A program made the position numbers and the translations under genes. From Desulfobacteraceae bacterium (GTDB lineage: Bacteria > Desulfobacterota > Desulfobacteria > Desulfobacterales > Desulfosarcinaceae), in the NCBI GenBank assembly GCA_013003715.1, contig JABDIN010000033.1, positions 1-64,000 on the forward strand: 64,000 nucleotides of DNA, given 5' to 3'. Of the stretch, positions 43,976 through 53,582 are shown piece by piece; position 1 is the stretch's first letter, and each line of letters opens with the position of its first letter. The notes under the pieces are model-generated. The model was given only the letters and a program-made list of their open reading frames with translations, was not told the DNA's origin and did not search any database.

Positions 43976-44557
43976 TCAAAACAGATACTTTATCAACACC
44001 AACCCGGCGATCAGCAGGATAGTAAACGAAACCGCCAACAGATTAAAGTATTTGTCGATGTAGGTCTGAATGGTTGGGCCAAAGGTATATATCAACCCGC
44101 CGACCAGAAAAAACCTTGCGGACCGGCTTACCAGTGATGCAAATAAAAATACCGTAAAATTGATCTTGAACATGCCGGCGGCAATGGTAAACACCTTATA
44201 GGGGATTGGCGTGAACCCGGCAACGCCGACGGCCCATGCATCATATCGGTTATAGAGAACCTCGATATATTCCACTTTATCGGTCAATCCGTAGAACTCC
44301 ACGATTCGATTGCCGATGGATGCCATAAAATGCCATCCGATAAAATATCCGAGAATTCCGCCCACCACCGACCCTATGGAACACACAAATGCAAACCACA
44401 ATGCTTTTTTAGGCTTTGCCACCGCAAGCGCGATTAACAGGACGTCCGGTGGCACAGGGAAAAAGGAAGATTCAGCAAAGGCGAGCAAAAAAAGTGCCCA
44501 GGTGCCATATGGCGTATCGGCCCAGCGCACTATCCAGTCGTACAATTTTCGAAGCAT
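43976..44557 (-). CDS. YqaA/DedA-like VTT-domain membrane protein
   Basis: This 193-residue protein has four to five hydrophobic segments and the VTT/SNARE-associated motifs F-A-E-S-S-F-F-P-V-P-P-D near residue 30 and F-T-P-I-P-Y-K-V-F-T-I-A-A-G near 115. These match the E/D-x-x-x-P and G-x-x-x-x-P-x-x-K features of DedA-family proteins, which flip or transport lipid carriers at the inner membrane. It follows pcm with no gap (pcm stop TAG adjoins the ATG), so the two are co-transcribed. Confidence 0.85.
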   Translation of the reverse strand: MLRKLYDWIVRWADTPYGTWALFLLAFAESSFFPVPPDVLLIALAVAKPKKALWFAFVCSIGSVVGGILGYFIGWHFMASIGNRIVEFYGLTDKVEYIEVLYNRYDAWAVGVAGFTPIPYKVFTIAAGMFKINFTVFLFASLVSRSARFFLVGGLIYTFGPTIQTYIDKYFNLLAVSFTILLIAGLVLIKYLF

Positions 44558-45208
44558 CTATGACTCTCTCCAGGCGTGTTCTCCGATTAATTTCACAAAA
44601 CGGCACCCCCCAAGACTTGTTTGCCGAACGCCTTTTCGGTCTTTTGTGATTTTTATCAGCTCCTGTGAATATCGACTGCCCACGGGGATAACCATTCGAC
44701 CGCCGACGGCCAGTTGATCCACCAGGACCTGCGGGATTTCAGGTGCGCCTGCCGTCACTATCACGGCATCAAAAGCGCCTTCGTCTTTCCAGCCAGTTGT
44801 GCCGTCGGAATACCGTGTCACGATATTGTGATATTGGAGTTTATCAAACAATTTTCGCGCTTTGATATAAAGGGAGTGAAGCCGTTCAATGGTATACACC
44901 CTATAGGCAATCCGGCTCAACACCGCGGCCTGGTATCCTGAACCCGTTCCGATCTCCAGTACGCGGTCATCCGGCGTCAGTGCCAGCGATTGTGTCATTT
45001 CAGCGACAATGTAGGGTTGGGAAATGGTTTGCTGCTCGCCGATGGGCAAGGGGAAATCCCCGTATGCCTGGTCCATCAGCGCCTCACTGACGAATAAGTG
45101 CCTGGGGACTTGACGAATTGCGGATATCACCTTTGGATCCGTTATGCCTCTTGAAACAATCTGGCGTTGGATCATCTCATCGCACAGGCGCTCATATTTC
45201 TTGTTCAT
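44558..45208 (-). CDS. pcm: Protein-L-isoaspartate O-methyltransferase
   Basis: This 216-residue SAM enzyme repairs isoaspartyl residues in aged proteins. It has R-Q-I-V-S-R-G-I-T-D near the start, the signature P-I-G-E-Q-Q-T-I-S-Q-P-Y, the SAM site V-L-E-I-G-T-G-S-G-Y-Q-A-A-V-L, and the late L-A-V-G-G-R-M-V-I-P-V-G. The gap upstream (45209-45427) carries no gene. Confidence 0.95.
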   Translation of the reverse strand: MNKKYERLCDEMIQRQIVSRGITDPKVISAIRQVPRHLFVSEALMDQAYGDFPLPIGEQQTISQPYIVAEMTQSLALTPDDRVLEIGTGSGYQAAVLSRIAYRVYTIERLHSLYIKARKLFDKLQYHNIVTRYSDGTTGWKDEGAFDAVIVTAGAPEIPQVLVDQLAVGGRMVIPVGSRYSQELIKITKDRKGVRQTSLGGCRFVKLIGEHAWRES

Positions 45209-45427
45209 AGAATCTCCAGTCGGAGTTTATTAACAAAACATAGGGGATTAGGTCAAGAAAATGGTGGTGAAAGGCGAGGAAAAGAAGATATGCCGGTGGG
45301 CAATGAGCGAAAACCGGACGCACCCCCGGATTGATCACCATCAGGGGTGAGTGTTGCCATGGCGATCGAAAATCATGCCCTGTGTGAGATAATGAAGAAC
45401 GGTATCCGCATCTCAGATTTTGTATTT

Positions 45428-46015
45428 TCAGATCTTATAAATGATACGGCTTTCAGTAATGATGATATCAACATGCTTGTCGTGTGATTCCATGGGTACC
45501 TGGGGAAGGATTTGGTTTTCGAAAGCCAGGCCCACTTTTCGAGTGGTAATGGGCAACTTGGGTATCAGCCGGTCATAATATCCATCACCGGTGCCGATTC
45601 GCCCCCCTTTTTCGTCCATTGCAATGCCGGGTATGATGGCAATATCGATACAATCGATGGGAACCTTTTTACATCTGGCAGGATTTGGCTCCAATATGCC
45701 TCGAGGGCCGGTTATCAAGTCTTTGTCCATATCATCGACCTTCATCAGGACCATGCTGACTTTTTCGACATTAAATGCCGGCAATACAACTATCTTGCTG
45801 TAGTCATAGCATTTTTTGATAATGTTACGGCTGGGTACTTCATTTTTCAGGCCAACATAGAGCAAGGCGATCTTGGATTCCAGAAAATTAGCAAACTCAA
45901 AAAGCCGTTGTTCTAAGTCCTTATTGTGTTCAGCCAGTTCCTGATCTGAAATGGTGCCAATCGATTTCTCGATGTCCTCTCGAATTTCCTGCTTTTTCTC
46001 CCTAATCTCATCCAT
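45428..46015 (-). CDS. 5-formyltetrahydrofolate cyclo-ligase
   Basis: This protein of about 195 residues carries the cyclo-ligase motifs: K-K-Q-E-I-R at the N-terminus, G-P-R-G-I-L-E-P near residue 100 and R-I-G-T-G-D-G-Y-Y-D-R near 140, with the ATP site. It converts 5-formyl-THF to methenyl-THF, feeding the folate one-carbon pool used by MetF. I choose ATG 46015, 6 nt after GGAG; a farther upstream in-frame ATG at 46078 lies upstream of the predicted transcription start and is unlikely. Its promoter is at 46050-46078. Confidence 0.9.
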   Translation of the reverse strand: MDEIREKKQEIREDIEKSIGTISDQELAEHNKDLEQRLFEFANFLESKIALLYVGLKNEVPSRNIIKKCYDYSKIVVLPAFNVEKVSMVLMKVDDMDKDLITGPRGILEPNPARCKKVPIDCIDIAIIPGIAMDEKGGRIGTGDGYYDRLIPKLPITTRKVGLAFENQILPQVPMESHDKHVDIIITESRIIYKI

Positions 46016-46049
46016 ATCCATCTCCAAATCATTTCTTCCTAAACTACTA

Positions 46050-46078
46050 AATTTATTACAGCTCCACCCAGATGTCAA
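46050..46078 (-). promoter_or_regulatory. Sigma-70 promoter of the cyclo-ligase gene
   Basis: Minus-strand TTGACA (46078-46073) and TAAATT (46055-46050) have 17-nt spacing. The start near 46043 would give a leader of about 28 nt and excludes the farthest upstream ATG as start codon. The remaining gap to 46236 holds a plus-strand TTGACT/TATACT-like pair near 46094-46120 (15-nt spacing) that could serve threonine synthase. Confidence 0.65.
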
Positions 46079-46236
46079 CCTTCAATAAGTATTGACTAAT
46101 TTCAATGCATAATATACTCTTTTCCAAAATTAATCGGTATGTTATAGTGCCGTCATATAATGAGTCCGCTCTTCTCGACACCAAATTCAACATCAACCAT
46201 CCACGTATTCAATGTCAACAAAGGGTTTGAATTATC

Positions 46237-47757
46237 GTGAAACCTGCTGATTTCCCCAAGGAAGTCCAACCATATCTCATACCGGAGCCCGGTGGGAATC
46301 TTTCATATCGTTGCCTGGGATGCGATCGCACCCATGATATTCATCAGTTGCTTTATACCTGCCCGGATTGCGGACAGGTGCTGTTGATCAAGGATTTGAT
46401 GTTCGACCGCCTGAAGGAGATACCCGGGGAGAAATGGCGGATGATTTTTGATTACCGCCGGATGTTGAAAGTCCCTGCATTGAAAGGGATTTATAGATAT
46501 CATGAGTTCATCGGGCCGATGATACCGCTCGACGCCATTGTATATCTCGGAGAGGGGCACACCCCAATTGTCGAGGCCAATCAACGGCTGCAAGATGAAG
46601 TCGGGATGCGCTTTTTCTATAAAAATGACGGACAGAATCCCAGCGCCTCCTTTAAGGACAGGGGCATGGCCAGCGCATTGAGCTATATCAATTACCTGAT
46701 ACGGCAGGGATCATTATCCAACGTCCTTGCCGTGTGTGCCTCCACCGGTGATACCTCCGCCGCGGCCGCCTTATACAGCGCCTATTTGAATCCCCGGATC
46801 AAGTCCGCCGTGATCCTACCCCGGGGAAAAGTGACACCGCAGCAACTATCACAACCCCTTGGCAGCGGGGCCAAGGTGTTTGAAATCCCGGGGGTTTTCG
46901 ACGACTGCATGAAAGTGGTGGAAGCGTTGTCCGAAAAGTATCCGGTCGCCCTGCTGAATTCGAAGAATGCATGGCGTATTCTCGGACAAGAGTCTTATGC
47001 ATTTGAAATATCACAAGAATTTGAATACGAGACCGGAAAACTTGTGGTGGTGCTGCCCATCGGTAATGCGGGCAACATCACCGCCGTGATGAGTGGGTTC
47101 ATTAAATTTTACCAAACCGGTATCATCGACAGGCTTCCGAAAATAATTGGTGTCCAATCCGAGCATGCAAATCCTGTTTTCAACTATTATCAACAGGCGG
47201 ATACCCATAAACGTAAATTCGAACCCGTGTCCGTGCGGGCAAGTGTTGCCCAGGCGGCAATGATCGGGAATCCGGTATCCATGCCCCGTGTCATCCAACA
47301 GGTTGATCTTTATAATCGTCTCGCTGGTATGGAGCGTGTTTTCTTCACGGCCGTCACAGAGCAGGATATCATGGACAAGCAACTTCAGGTCAATCGAAAC
47401 GGCCATATCGCCTGTACCCATGGCGGGGAGTCGCTTGCCGGTTTGATGGTCGCCATGGCCGGGGGGATAGTGTCCGGGGCGGAAACCGCAATCCTGGATT
47501 CCACGGCGCACGCACTTAAATTCTCAGGTTTTCAGGAGTTGTATTTCGATGATCGGTTCCCGGCTGAATATGAAATAACGCCCAACGCGAATTACATCAA
47601 CAAACCGGTTTCTGTCCATCCTGATCATCTCGATTTTACACCACAGACGGGAAAACCGTTAAAAGGAGCGGAATTCGACACCTTTGTTGCACAAGTATCC
47701 ACGTACATCGCCGATTACCTTCAGATACGGACAGGAGAACCGGACGATTATGCCTGA
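46237..47757 (+). CDS. thrC: Threonine synthase (long form with zinc ribbon)
   Basis: This 506-residue PLP enzyme makes threonine from O-phosphohomoserine. The N-terminal region has a four-Cys zinc ribbon (C-L-G-C at 28-31, C-P-D-C at 47-50). The PLP Lys lies in N-P-S-A-S-F-K-D-R-G near residue 136, and the phosphate loop in P-I-G-N-A-G-N. The start is GTG 46237 after AAAGGG at somewhat long spacing. It lies between the cyclo-ligase and LysM genes, divergent from the former. Confidence 0.93.
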   Translation: MKPADFPKEVQPYLIPEPGGNLSYRCLGCDRTHDIHQLLYTCPDCGQVLLIKDLMFDRLKEIPGEKWRMIFDYRRMLKVPALKGIYRYHEFIGPMIPLDAIVYLGEGHTPIVEANQRLQDEVGMRFFYKNDGQNPSASFKDRGMASALSYINYLIRQGSLSNVLAVCASTGDTSAAAALYSAYLNPRIKSAVILPRGKVTPQQLSQPLGSGAKVFEIPGVFDDCMKVVEALSEKYPVALLNSKNAWRILGQESYAFEISQEFEYETGKLVVVLPIGNAGNITAVMSGFIKFYQTGIIDRLPKIIGVQSEHANPVFNYYQQADTHKRKFEPVSVRASVAQAAMIGNPVSMPRVIQQVDLYNRLAGMERVFFTAVTEQDIMDKQLQVNRNGHIACTHGGESLAGLMVAMAGGIVSGAETAILDSTAHALKFSGFQELYFDDRFPAEYEITPNANYINKPVSVHPDHLDFTPQTGKPLKGAEFDTFVAQVSTYIADYLQIRTGEPDDYA

Positions 47758-47802
47758 TTTCAAGCAACACCCAACTTTTTTATTAAAGGTCTGCTGATAT
47801 TT

Positions 47803-49569
47803 ATGGGAAAACACCATCAAAAAAAGATCCTGACCTTCGGTCTTCTGTTCACTCTACTCTTCTCACTACCGATTTATGGTGATGGTTCCTTACTCTACAG
47901 GGATTATATCATCCGTTACGATCGTGGCTGGGACATCCTGTGTGATCCATACCTGGTGGAAAAAAATGACTGGGTACTCAAGATCTTCAGACAAAAAGGA
48001 GAAATTGCCAACAAGGATTTTCGGGAATTTCTCGGCATCTTCCAGCGGATAAATCCTCATGTGTCTGATATAAACCGCATCCGCCCTGGACAACGCATTG
48101 ATATCCCGCTTAAAAAACTTCATAAAGGTTCTTTGCCGGGGCAGGCTTCCGGAGTGGTGACCATCCCCTTCGTTTCCATATCCAGTGTCTCCGAATTGAT
48201 TACCAAGCATTCAGCTACCTACGAGGTTCAGGCCGGAGATACGGTGTCCAAACTGGTGGCCCGGCACTTCGGCCGATATGGCTCGATATCCTACACCGAA
48301 GGGATAAAGATGTTTCAAGCGGTTAATCCGCAAATCACTAATTTGGACAGGATCCTTATCGGACAGAAAATATCCCTGCCGGAGGGGTCCATCCGAAATC
48401 AGGCGTGGTATGATTCGATTTATGATGAATCCGGTAAATTGGTGGAAAAGCTTGATACCGCACCACAGCCGAAAATGATGCCGGTACCGCAGAACCGGGA
48501 AATACCAACACCTGTAGATTCCAAACCGCAGAGCCTGATGGCGGAGATAGCATCTGCAATCAATGGCAAGCTATACGATCAGGGTACCTATTATCTGCCG
48601 GGAGCAGAAAAGGATTTTGAGTTGAATCTATCCCGGTTCCCAATGATCGAGGGGGATAATGGCACGAAATACATCCTCACCGGTGAAGATGAAGTCATGG
48701 GGCAAAGCATCGCGCAACTTCAATCCCGTTGGAAAAATGTAAAAGTGGTCAAGATCGGCGGCGACTCATCCGGTGAACAGATACTGGAATCCATACTGGG
48801 ATTTGAGGAAAACGCCTCTTCGGAAAAAGTGCTGACCGTATCCGAAACCGGTGTGCAGATATCGGTTCGGGCAAAATGGGTAAAAACCATATCCTCGGAA
48901 ACAGACAATGTTCTAAGGCACCTGTGCATCACACCCATCGATGATAACGAGCAAAGAACGCCCGGCTCCATCAGCAGGTTTCTCGATCAGCACAACATTG
49001 TCATCAAGGAGATCCTCTCCGGTGGTCAAAAGTCCGCGGTATCCGTTCATTCGATTTCCAACAACCCGGGGGCATTGACCGGCGGATCCGTACGCTTGAT
49101 GGCCGTAGATCAAAGGGAATTGGTGGAAAAGGTGTCCAAGGCGCTGGGATATCATTATTCACCGAATATCAGTATTTCATTTCCCTACGCCGGCATCCAG
49201 GTCAAGGCCCTATCCAATTTATTGTCTTCGGGATCCGGTAAGGAGATACTTGTCGACTATGGGGACCTGTATGGTGACGCCATCGCATCGATCCAAAAAA
49301 CAGGCCTGCACATCGTTCAAGTCAACATGCGAGACACACCTGTTGGCATTGTTCGTACCCTGCTCAATGCGCTGGGGGTGAACTATGAAGACAATCCACT
49401 CTTTTTCGGTGCGAAGCGGTCTTCGGCGTTTAATTCGGCCATTACCATCTTCGGCTTGAAACTGGTGACATCACGATACCAGCAAACGCTATTGACCGAC
49501 GCATTATTGAATCCGGAAATTATTGATTTTTTGGAGAATATAGGAGTCAAAGTATTCGTGCTTGGATAG
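47803..49569 (+). CDS. Secreted LysM-domain protein
   Basis: This 588-residue protein has a signal peptide (hydrophobic residues 8-25, with predicted cut near I-Y-G-D). A LysM-like segment at about residues 40-105 ends I-R-P-G-Q-R-I-D-I-P-L, and a clear LysM domain at about 137-195 reads Y-E-V-Q-A-G-D-T-V-S-K-L and L-I-G-Q-K-I-S-L-P. LysM binds peptidoglycan. The rest (200-588) has repeated short beta units with no recognised family. It is 51 nt upstream of the TPR lipoprotein gene and 45 nt after thrC, and may be an envelope scaffold protein. Confidence 0.75.
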   Translation: MGKHHQKKILTFGLLFTLLFSLPIYGDGSLLYRDYIIRYDRGWDILCDPYLVEKNDWVLKIFRQKGEIANKDFREFLGIFQRINPHVSDINRIRPGQRIDIPLKKLHKGSLPGQASGVVTIPFVSISSVSELITKHSATYEVQAGDTVSKLVARHFGRYGSISYTEGIKMFQAVNPQITNLDRILIGQKISLPEGSIRNQAWYDSIYDESGKLVEKLDTAPQPKMMPVPQNREIPTPVDSKPQSLMAEIASAINGKLYDQGTYYLPGAEKDFELNLSRFPMIEGDNGTKYILTGEDEVMGQSIAQLQSRWKNVKVVKIGGDSSGEQILESILGFEENASSEKVLTVSETGVQISVRAKWVKTISSETDNVLRHLCITPIDDNEQRTPGSISRFLDQHNIVIKEILSGGQKSAVSVHSISNNPGALTGGSVRLMAVDQRELVEKVSKALGYHYSPNISISFPYAGIQVKALSNLLSSGSGKEILVDYGDLYGDAIASIQKTGLHIVQVNMRDTPVGIVRTLLNALGVNYEDNPLFFGAKRSSAFNSAITIFGLKLVTSRYQQTLLTDALLNPEIIDFLENIGVKVFVLG

Positions 49570-49620
49570 ATGCCGGGATGAGATGGCGATAATATCCGTT
49601 AATTGACCGAGAGGGATAAA

Positions 49621-50379
49621 ATGAAACAGACACAGTTTATAACAGCGGTTCTACTGGTTTTGGCAATATTATTGGCCGGGTGTTCCGGTGCTTCGCAGTA
49701 TCAGCGCAAGGAAGAGGCCGAAGCCCACCGCAACATCGGCGAAGCGTATATGCGCCAGGGGAATTACACCGCGGCCCTGAAAGAGCTGTTGCAGGCGGAA
49801 ACTATGAATCCGCAAGACCCACACACCTATAATGTCCTGGGGCTATGTTATTTGATGAAGCGGCAATATAGAGAGTCCGCGCTCGCTTTTGAGAAAGCGG
49901 TGGACTTGAAACCGGATTTTGCACCGGCCATCAACAATCTGGGAACCGCCTATTTGGCGCTCCAGGAATGGGATTCGGCCATATCGGCTTTTCAGAAAAT
50001 CACCAATGACCTGTTATACGCAACCCCCCACTTCCCGTTGTCCAACCTGGGGATGGCGTATTATAACAAAAGGGAGTATGCAACCGCGAAGAAATACTAT
50101 TCTGAGGCCTTGGCGTTGCAGCCGGATTTTGTGATTGCATTGAGAGGTCTGGGCCGCACGCAGATGGCCATGGGAGAGACCCGCAGCGGAATCAAAACCT
50201 TTGAAAAAGCACTGGCCCTGGACCCCGGCAACGCGCAATTGTTTATGGATGCGGCCAACGCCTACCGCAATGCCGGGGACAACGCGAATGCCCGTGTGGC
50301 GTATCAACGGGTCATCGATCTGGATCCGGAAGCGGCATTGGCCACCGAGGCGAAACACGCGATATCGGCATTACCGTAG
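49621..50379 (+). CDS. TPR-repeat lipoprotein, PilF/PilW-like
   Basis: This 252-residue protein starts at ATG 49621 (GAGAGGGATAAA upstream); an in-frame TTG at 49603 is unlikely. The signal ends in a lipobox L-L-A-G-C, so it is lipid-anchored. About six tetratricopeptide repeats follow (A-H-R-N-I-G-E-A-Y, T-Y-N-V-L-G-L-C-Y, A-I-N-N-L-G-T-A-Y, and others). PilF/PilW proteins are TPR lipoproteins that assemble the PilQ secretin. The pilMNOPQ operon lies convergently 1 kb downstream, which supports but does not prove that role. It ends at a strong terminator. Confidence 0.8.
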   Translation: MKQTQFITAVLLVLAILLAGCSGASQYQRKEEAEAHRNIGEAYMRQGNYTAALKELLQAETMNPQDPHTYNVLGLCYLMKRQYRESALAFEKAVDLKPDFAPAINNLGTAYLALQEWDSAISAFQKITNDLLYATPHFPLSNLGMAYYNKREYATAKKYYSEALALQPDFVIALRGLGRTQMAMGETRSGIKTFEKALALDPGNAQLFMDAANAYRNAGDNANARVAYQRVIDLDPEAALATEAKHAISALP

Positions 50380-50441
50380 ATGTATTCAATTCCGTGACAG
50401 ATCTTCTGATACAAAGATTAAAGGTGAGCGTAAAAACCTAA

Positions 50442-50479
50442 AAACGGATTCAGAAAATATGCCGTTTCTGAATCCGTTT
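50442..50479. terminator. Bidirectional terminator between TPR lipoprotein and pil operon
   Basis: A 15-bp perfect stem, AAACGGATTCAGAAA at 50442-50456 with its complement at 50465-50479, has an 8-nt loop and A/T flanks on both sides. It ends both the plus-strand TPR gene and the minus-strand XRE-pil-lipoprotein transcript. Confidence 0.85.
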
Positions 50480-50540
50480 GGATTCTCACCCTGAGAAACT
50501 TCGATGAGTTATGCTTATATTTGGGATTGGCATTGTTTAA

Positions 50541-51146
50541 TCAGGCATCGCAGGTATCGTAGTCAGCAAGTAGCACTTCTTCGTCAACGGTGACACTGAA
50601 GGACTCGCCGTTCTCATCTTTCCCTCTAAAGGTAATCCGTATGGTATAGATACTTTCAGCGTCGGTTACCTCCGTCCAGTATTCAGCCTTCGTGAGGATA
50701 TCCAATGCGACTACCGTTTGATTCGCCACCGAACCACTGGGGATGATGATGGTGGTATCGGCCGTAAATCCCTCCAGGTCGGGTGGCATGAAGGTACCGC
50801 CTGATCCATCAGGGCTTTCCTGGGGGATATAGCGTACCGTATACTCGTCGATTTGACGATCCGGACCGTCTTGCTCGGAATCGAAGGAAGCCGAGGCGAT
50901 GGCGTCGAATATATCTTCCCACTCTTCTTCATTCGCAGGTGTGGCAGGGTCATCAGGCACACATATGTGTGAGGCCACGTCTATTGTCTTGGTAAAACTG
51001 GAACCCGTACCATCATCCGAAATTTGCATGGATATCTGTAAATCATATCCGGTATCCGAGAAAACCGATGAGTCCGTGCACCCGAGGAAGGCGGTGCAGA
51101 TTACGGTCATGACAATTATGGCAATCATTTTTCCTTCACTGATCAT
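50541..51146 (-). CDS. Small lipoprotein downstream of pilQ, unknown function
   Basis: This 201-residue protein has a short hydrophobic signal and the lipobox A-F-L-G-C-T. The mature part is acidic, rich in Asp, Glu, Thr and Ser, with beta-type patterns (for example D-T-T-I-I-I-P-S-G). I recognise no family. It is 53 nt after pilQ on the same strand, the last gene before the terminator, so it is probably co-expressed with the pilus assembly genes. It may be a pilus-associated or outer-membrane lipoprotein. Confidence 0.6.
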   Translation of the reverse strand: MISEGKMIAIIVMTVICTAFLGCTDSSVFSDTGYDLQISMQISDDGTGSSFTKTIDVASHICVPDDPATPANEEEWEDIFDAIASASFDSEQDGPDRQIDEYTVRYIPQESPDGSGGTFMPPDLEGFTADTTIIIPSGSVANQTVVALDILTKAEYWTEVTDAESIYTIRITFRGKDENGESFSVTVDEEVLLADYDTCDA

Positions 51147-51199
51147 TTATCCATTCCTTTCACATCCAAAGAGATCATCGATACCTTGATCGTTTTTAC

Positions 51200-53578
51200 T
51201 TATAAATTGGCCTGCTCCAATTGTACGATACGCGGGGTGATAAAAATCAACAGCTCATCATTCTCTTTCTTGTTGGTTTGATTTTTGAACATCCACCCCA
51301 GAACGGGAATTTTGGAAAGCACGGGAAATCCGGATTCACCGCCGGTTTCAGTTGTTTTGATAATGCCGCCGATGACAATCGTGTCACCGTCGTTGACCAG
51401 AAATTCGGTTTCCGCCTCATTGGTGTCCAGTGAGGGGACACCGGCAATGATGCCGGCAACATCATTTTTGGTGATGAAAATTTTCATGGCCACGCGGTTA
51501 TCCGGTGTAATATGGGGGGTAACCTCCAGGAGCAGGTCGATATTCTTGAATTTAATCGAAGAGCCGCCGGTATCATCACGCTCGAAGTATGGATATTCCT
51601 GGCCTTGTTTGATCTTCGCCTTTTTATTGTCCAGGGTGAGAATTTTCGGTGAGGACAGAATGCGTCCCTGCCCGGTGGTTTCCACGGCATTGAGCTTGGC
51701 GTCCAGAACCCAGGGGATGCCGGTCAGGCGCGTGAAATTGAATCCGATGCTGGAGTTGGCTTCGGACGGGAAATTCATGGCCATGTCACCAATTCCCTGG
51801 CCTTTCAGCGCACTGCTGTATCCGGGACCATACGAGGTGTTCCAGGTGATGCCCAGTTCCTTGGAAAACGAATTGCTGACCTCTACAATCCGTGCTTCGA
51901 TAATGACCTGGGGGGTCACACGGTCGATTCTGCTGATGATCTCCTTGGCCCGTGCGATGGTGTCGGCCGTATCGGTGATGATGATTTGATTATTGCGGGT
52001 ATCAACGGTGACATTCCCACGCCCCTTGGTTAATATATTATCGATATGCGGTTTGATTTCATCCGCTGCATTGGAATAGTTAATGGGCATGTATTCGGTA
52101 AACAGGGGCTGAAGTTCTTTGAGTTTTTCCTTGGCCTGTTTGGCGGCCTGGAATCTGGCGTTTTTTAAATCAGCTTCTTTTTTCAATGTCTCGAGTGTGG
52201 CGATGCGGACGATATCCTGCTCTTCCACCATGCCTAGCTGGTTCATCCTGAGAATCAAATCCAGGACCTGGTCCCAGGGAACCGGTTTTTCAAATGTCAA
52301 TGTCACACTGCCGGTCACATCCTTGTCAATGGCGAAATTCTTTCCGCTGACCTCTCTTAGGATACGGAATACGTTTTTGATATCGGTTTGATAAAAATCC
52401 AATGCAATCTTTTCGCCCGAGTAGACCTTCCGGGTTCCTCTCAAAATGCTGCTGACCTCGTCGTCAACCACCGCAGTCGGTGTCGGCGCCATGGCCGGTG
52501 ATACGGGCTGGCTTATCGGGGTCATGGCATCGGAGACCGGTGAACCGGCGGGTGCGTCAACGGTGACCATTTCGGTTCCGGACAATACCTTTCGCCATTC
52601 GGGAAGTTGGGCTTCTTCCAGTGGTTTCGGCGGAATCGAGGAGGACTCGAACTCGACTGTCAATATGGTGTCCATCTGGTTGACCACATAGGGCACGGCT
52701 TCACGGAGCTCAATGGTGACAAGGGACTCATTTTTGACATTGGGTCTCATGTAAGGCACAACCCGGTTGACCGCGCTGGCGAATCGGGTGGTGATCAGGG
52801 GACGCTGGCGGTACCAGGGGATTTTTGTCCGTTCGAGTCTGAGTTCAAGTGTTTTGTCCGATATCTTCCGGACATTGTATGCGATGGGGCCGGTGGTGCC
52901 GATGACCAGTCTGGATTTGCCAGCGGCCTCGCTGTAAAAATCGATACGATTCAACCATGCATCACCAGCCGCCGCTTTGTTGGTTGCTGAGCTTTGTTGC
53001 ACATCGGCATCGCTCCTGACGGTTGTTGACGTTGGTTGGGGGGATGTGGCCGCCAGTGTTTGTGCCGGCAATTCCGGCGCGGGCTCTGACGACGATCCGT
53101 CACTTGCAAAGGAAGCCGCCGATTTGTCAAATGATATGGTCAGCATATTGTCCTGCCGGAAGACATCATAGGCTACATCCCGATTCAACAGGATTTCGAT
53201 TCGCGCCGCTCTGGATTCCGAATCCAATTCCATGGAGTTGACGGCTTCGACAATGTCATTTGAAACGATCAGATTCTCATTAATATCACCTAATAGTGCC
53301 CCTGGAAAATAGAGGATGACACCCAAGGGAAACGGCTGTTTTACCGCGGTGTATGTCAACGTGCGATCACCGCTCACATAGATGTTGAAGGCGTCGGCAC
53401 CGTCTTCGGTAGAGATGCTGTCTATACTCACCAGGTTGTCAACGTCAGCCGCTGGGTCAACACCGACCGGCTTTTGATTTTGGCCGGACGGGGCACAACC
53501 AAACATCAAGCCCAACGAGAGGATAATTATGAAGAAGATGTTAAGGTTTTTCGGAACTTGATCTTTAAAATAAGACAT
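51200..53578 (-). CDS. pilQ: Type IV pilus secretin PilQ
   Basis: This 792-residue protein is the outer-membrane channel for type IV pili. It has an N-terminal signal with lipobox-like L-M-F-G-C, two AMIN-type domains (about residues 45-155 and 205-310), an STN/secretin N-terminal segment near 400-460 (I-A-L-D-F-Y-Q-T-D-I-K-N-V-F-R), and an N domain near 490-560. A secretin domain follows, with V-P-x-L-x-x-I-P-V-L-G-W-M-F-K near the end. The C-terminal L-L-I-F-I-T-P-R-I-V is typical. It overlaps no neighbour and follows pilP by 4 nt. Confidence 0.95.
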   Translation of the reverse strand: MSYFKDQVPKNLNIFFIIILSLGLMFGCAPSGQNQKPVGVDPAADVDNLVSIDSISTEDGADAFNIYVSGDRTLTYTAVKQPFPLGVILYFPGALLGDINENLIVSNDIVEAVNSMELDSESRAARIEILLNRDVAYDVFRQDNMLTISFDKSAASFASDGSSSEPAPELPAQTLAATSPQPTSTTVRSDADVQQSSATNKAAAGDAWLNRIDFYSEAAGKSRLVIGTTGPIAYNVRKISDKTLELRLERTKIPWYRQRPLITTRFASAVNRVVPYMRPNVKNESLVTIELREAVPYVVNQMDTILTVEFESSSIPPKPLEEAQLPEWRKVLSGTEMVTVDAPAGSPVSDAMTPISQPVSPAMAPTPTAVVDDEVSSILRGTRKVYSGEKIALDFYQTDIKNVFRILREVSGKNFAIDKDVTGSVTLTFEKPVPWDQVLDLILRMNQLGMVEEQDIVRIATLETLKKEADLKNARFQAAKQAKEKLKELQPLFTEYMPINYSNAADEIKPHIDNILTKGRGNVTVDTRNNQIIITDTADTIARAKEIISRIDRVTPQVIIEARIVEVSNSFSKELGITWNTSYGPGYSSALKGQGIGDMAMNFPSEANSSIGFNFTRLTGIPWVLDAKLNAVETTGQGRILSSPKILTLDNKKAKIKQGQEYPYFERDDTGGSSIKFKNIDLLLEVTPHITPDNRVAMKIFITKNDVAGIIAGVPSLDTNEAETEFLVNDGDTIVIGGIIKTTETGGESGFPVLSKIPVLGWMFKNQTNKKENDELLIFITPRIVQLEQANL

Positions 53579-53582
53579 TTCA

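Noticed and set aside
46016..46236. 6S RNA beside the 5-formyl-THF cyclo-ligase gene
   Set aside because: 6S RNA sits beside this gene in some gammaproteobacteria, but I find no long self-complementary hairpin with a central bubble here.
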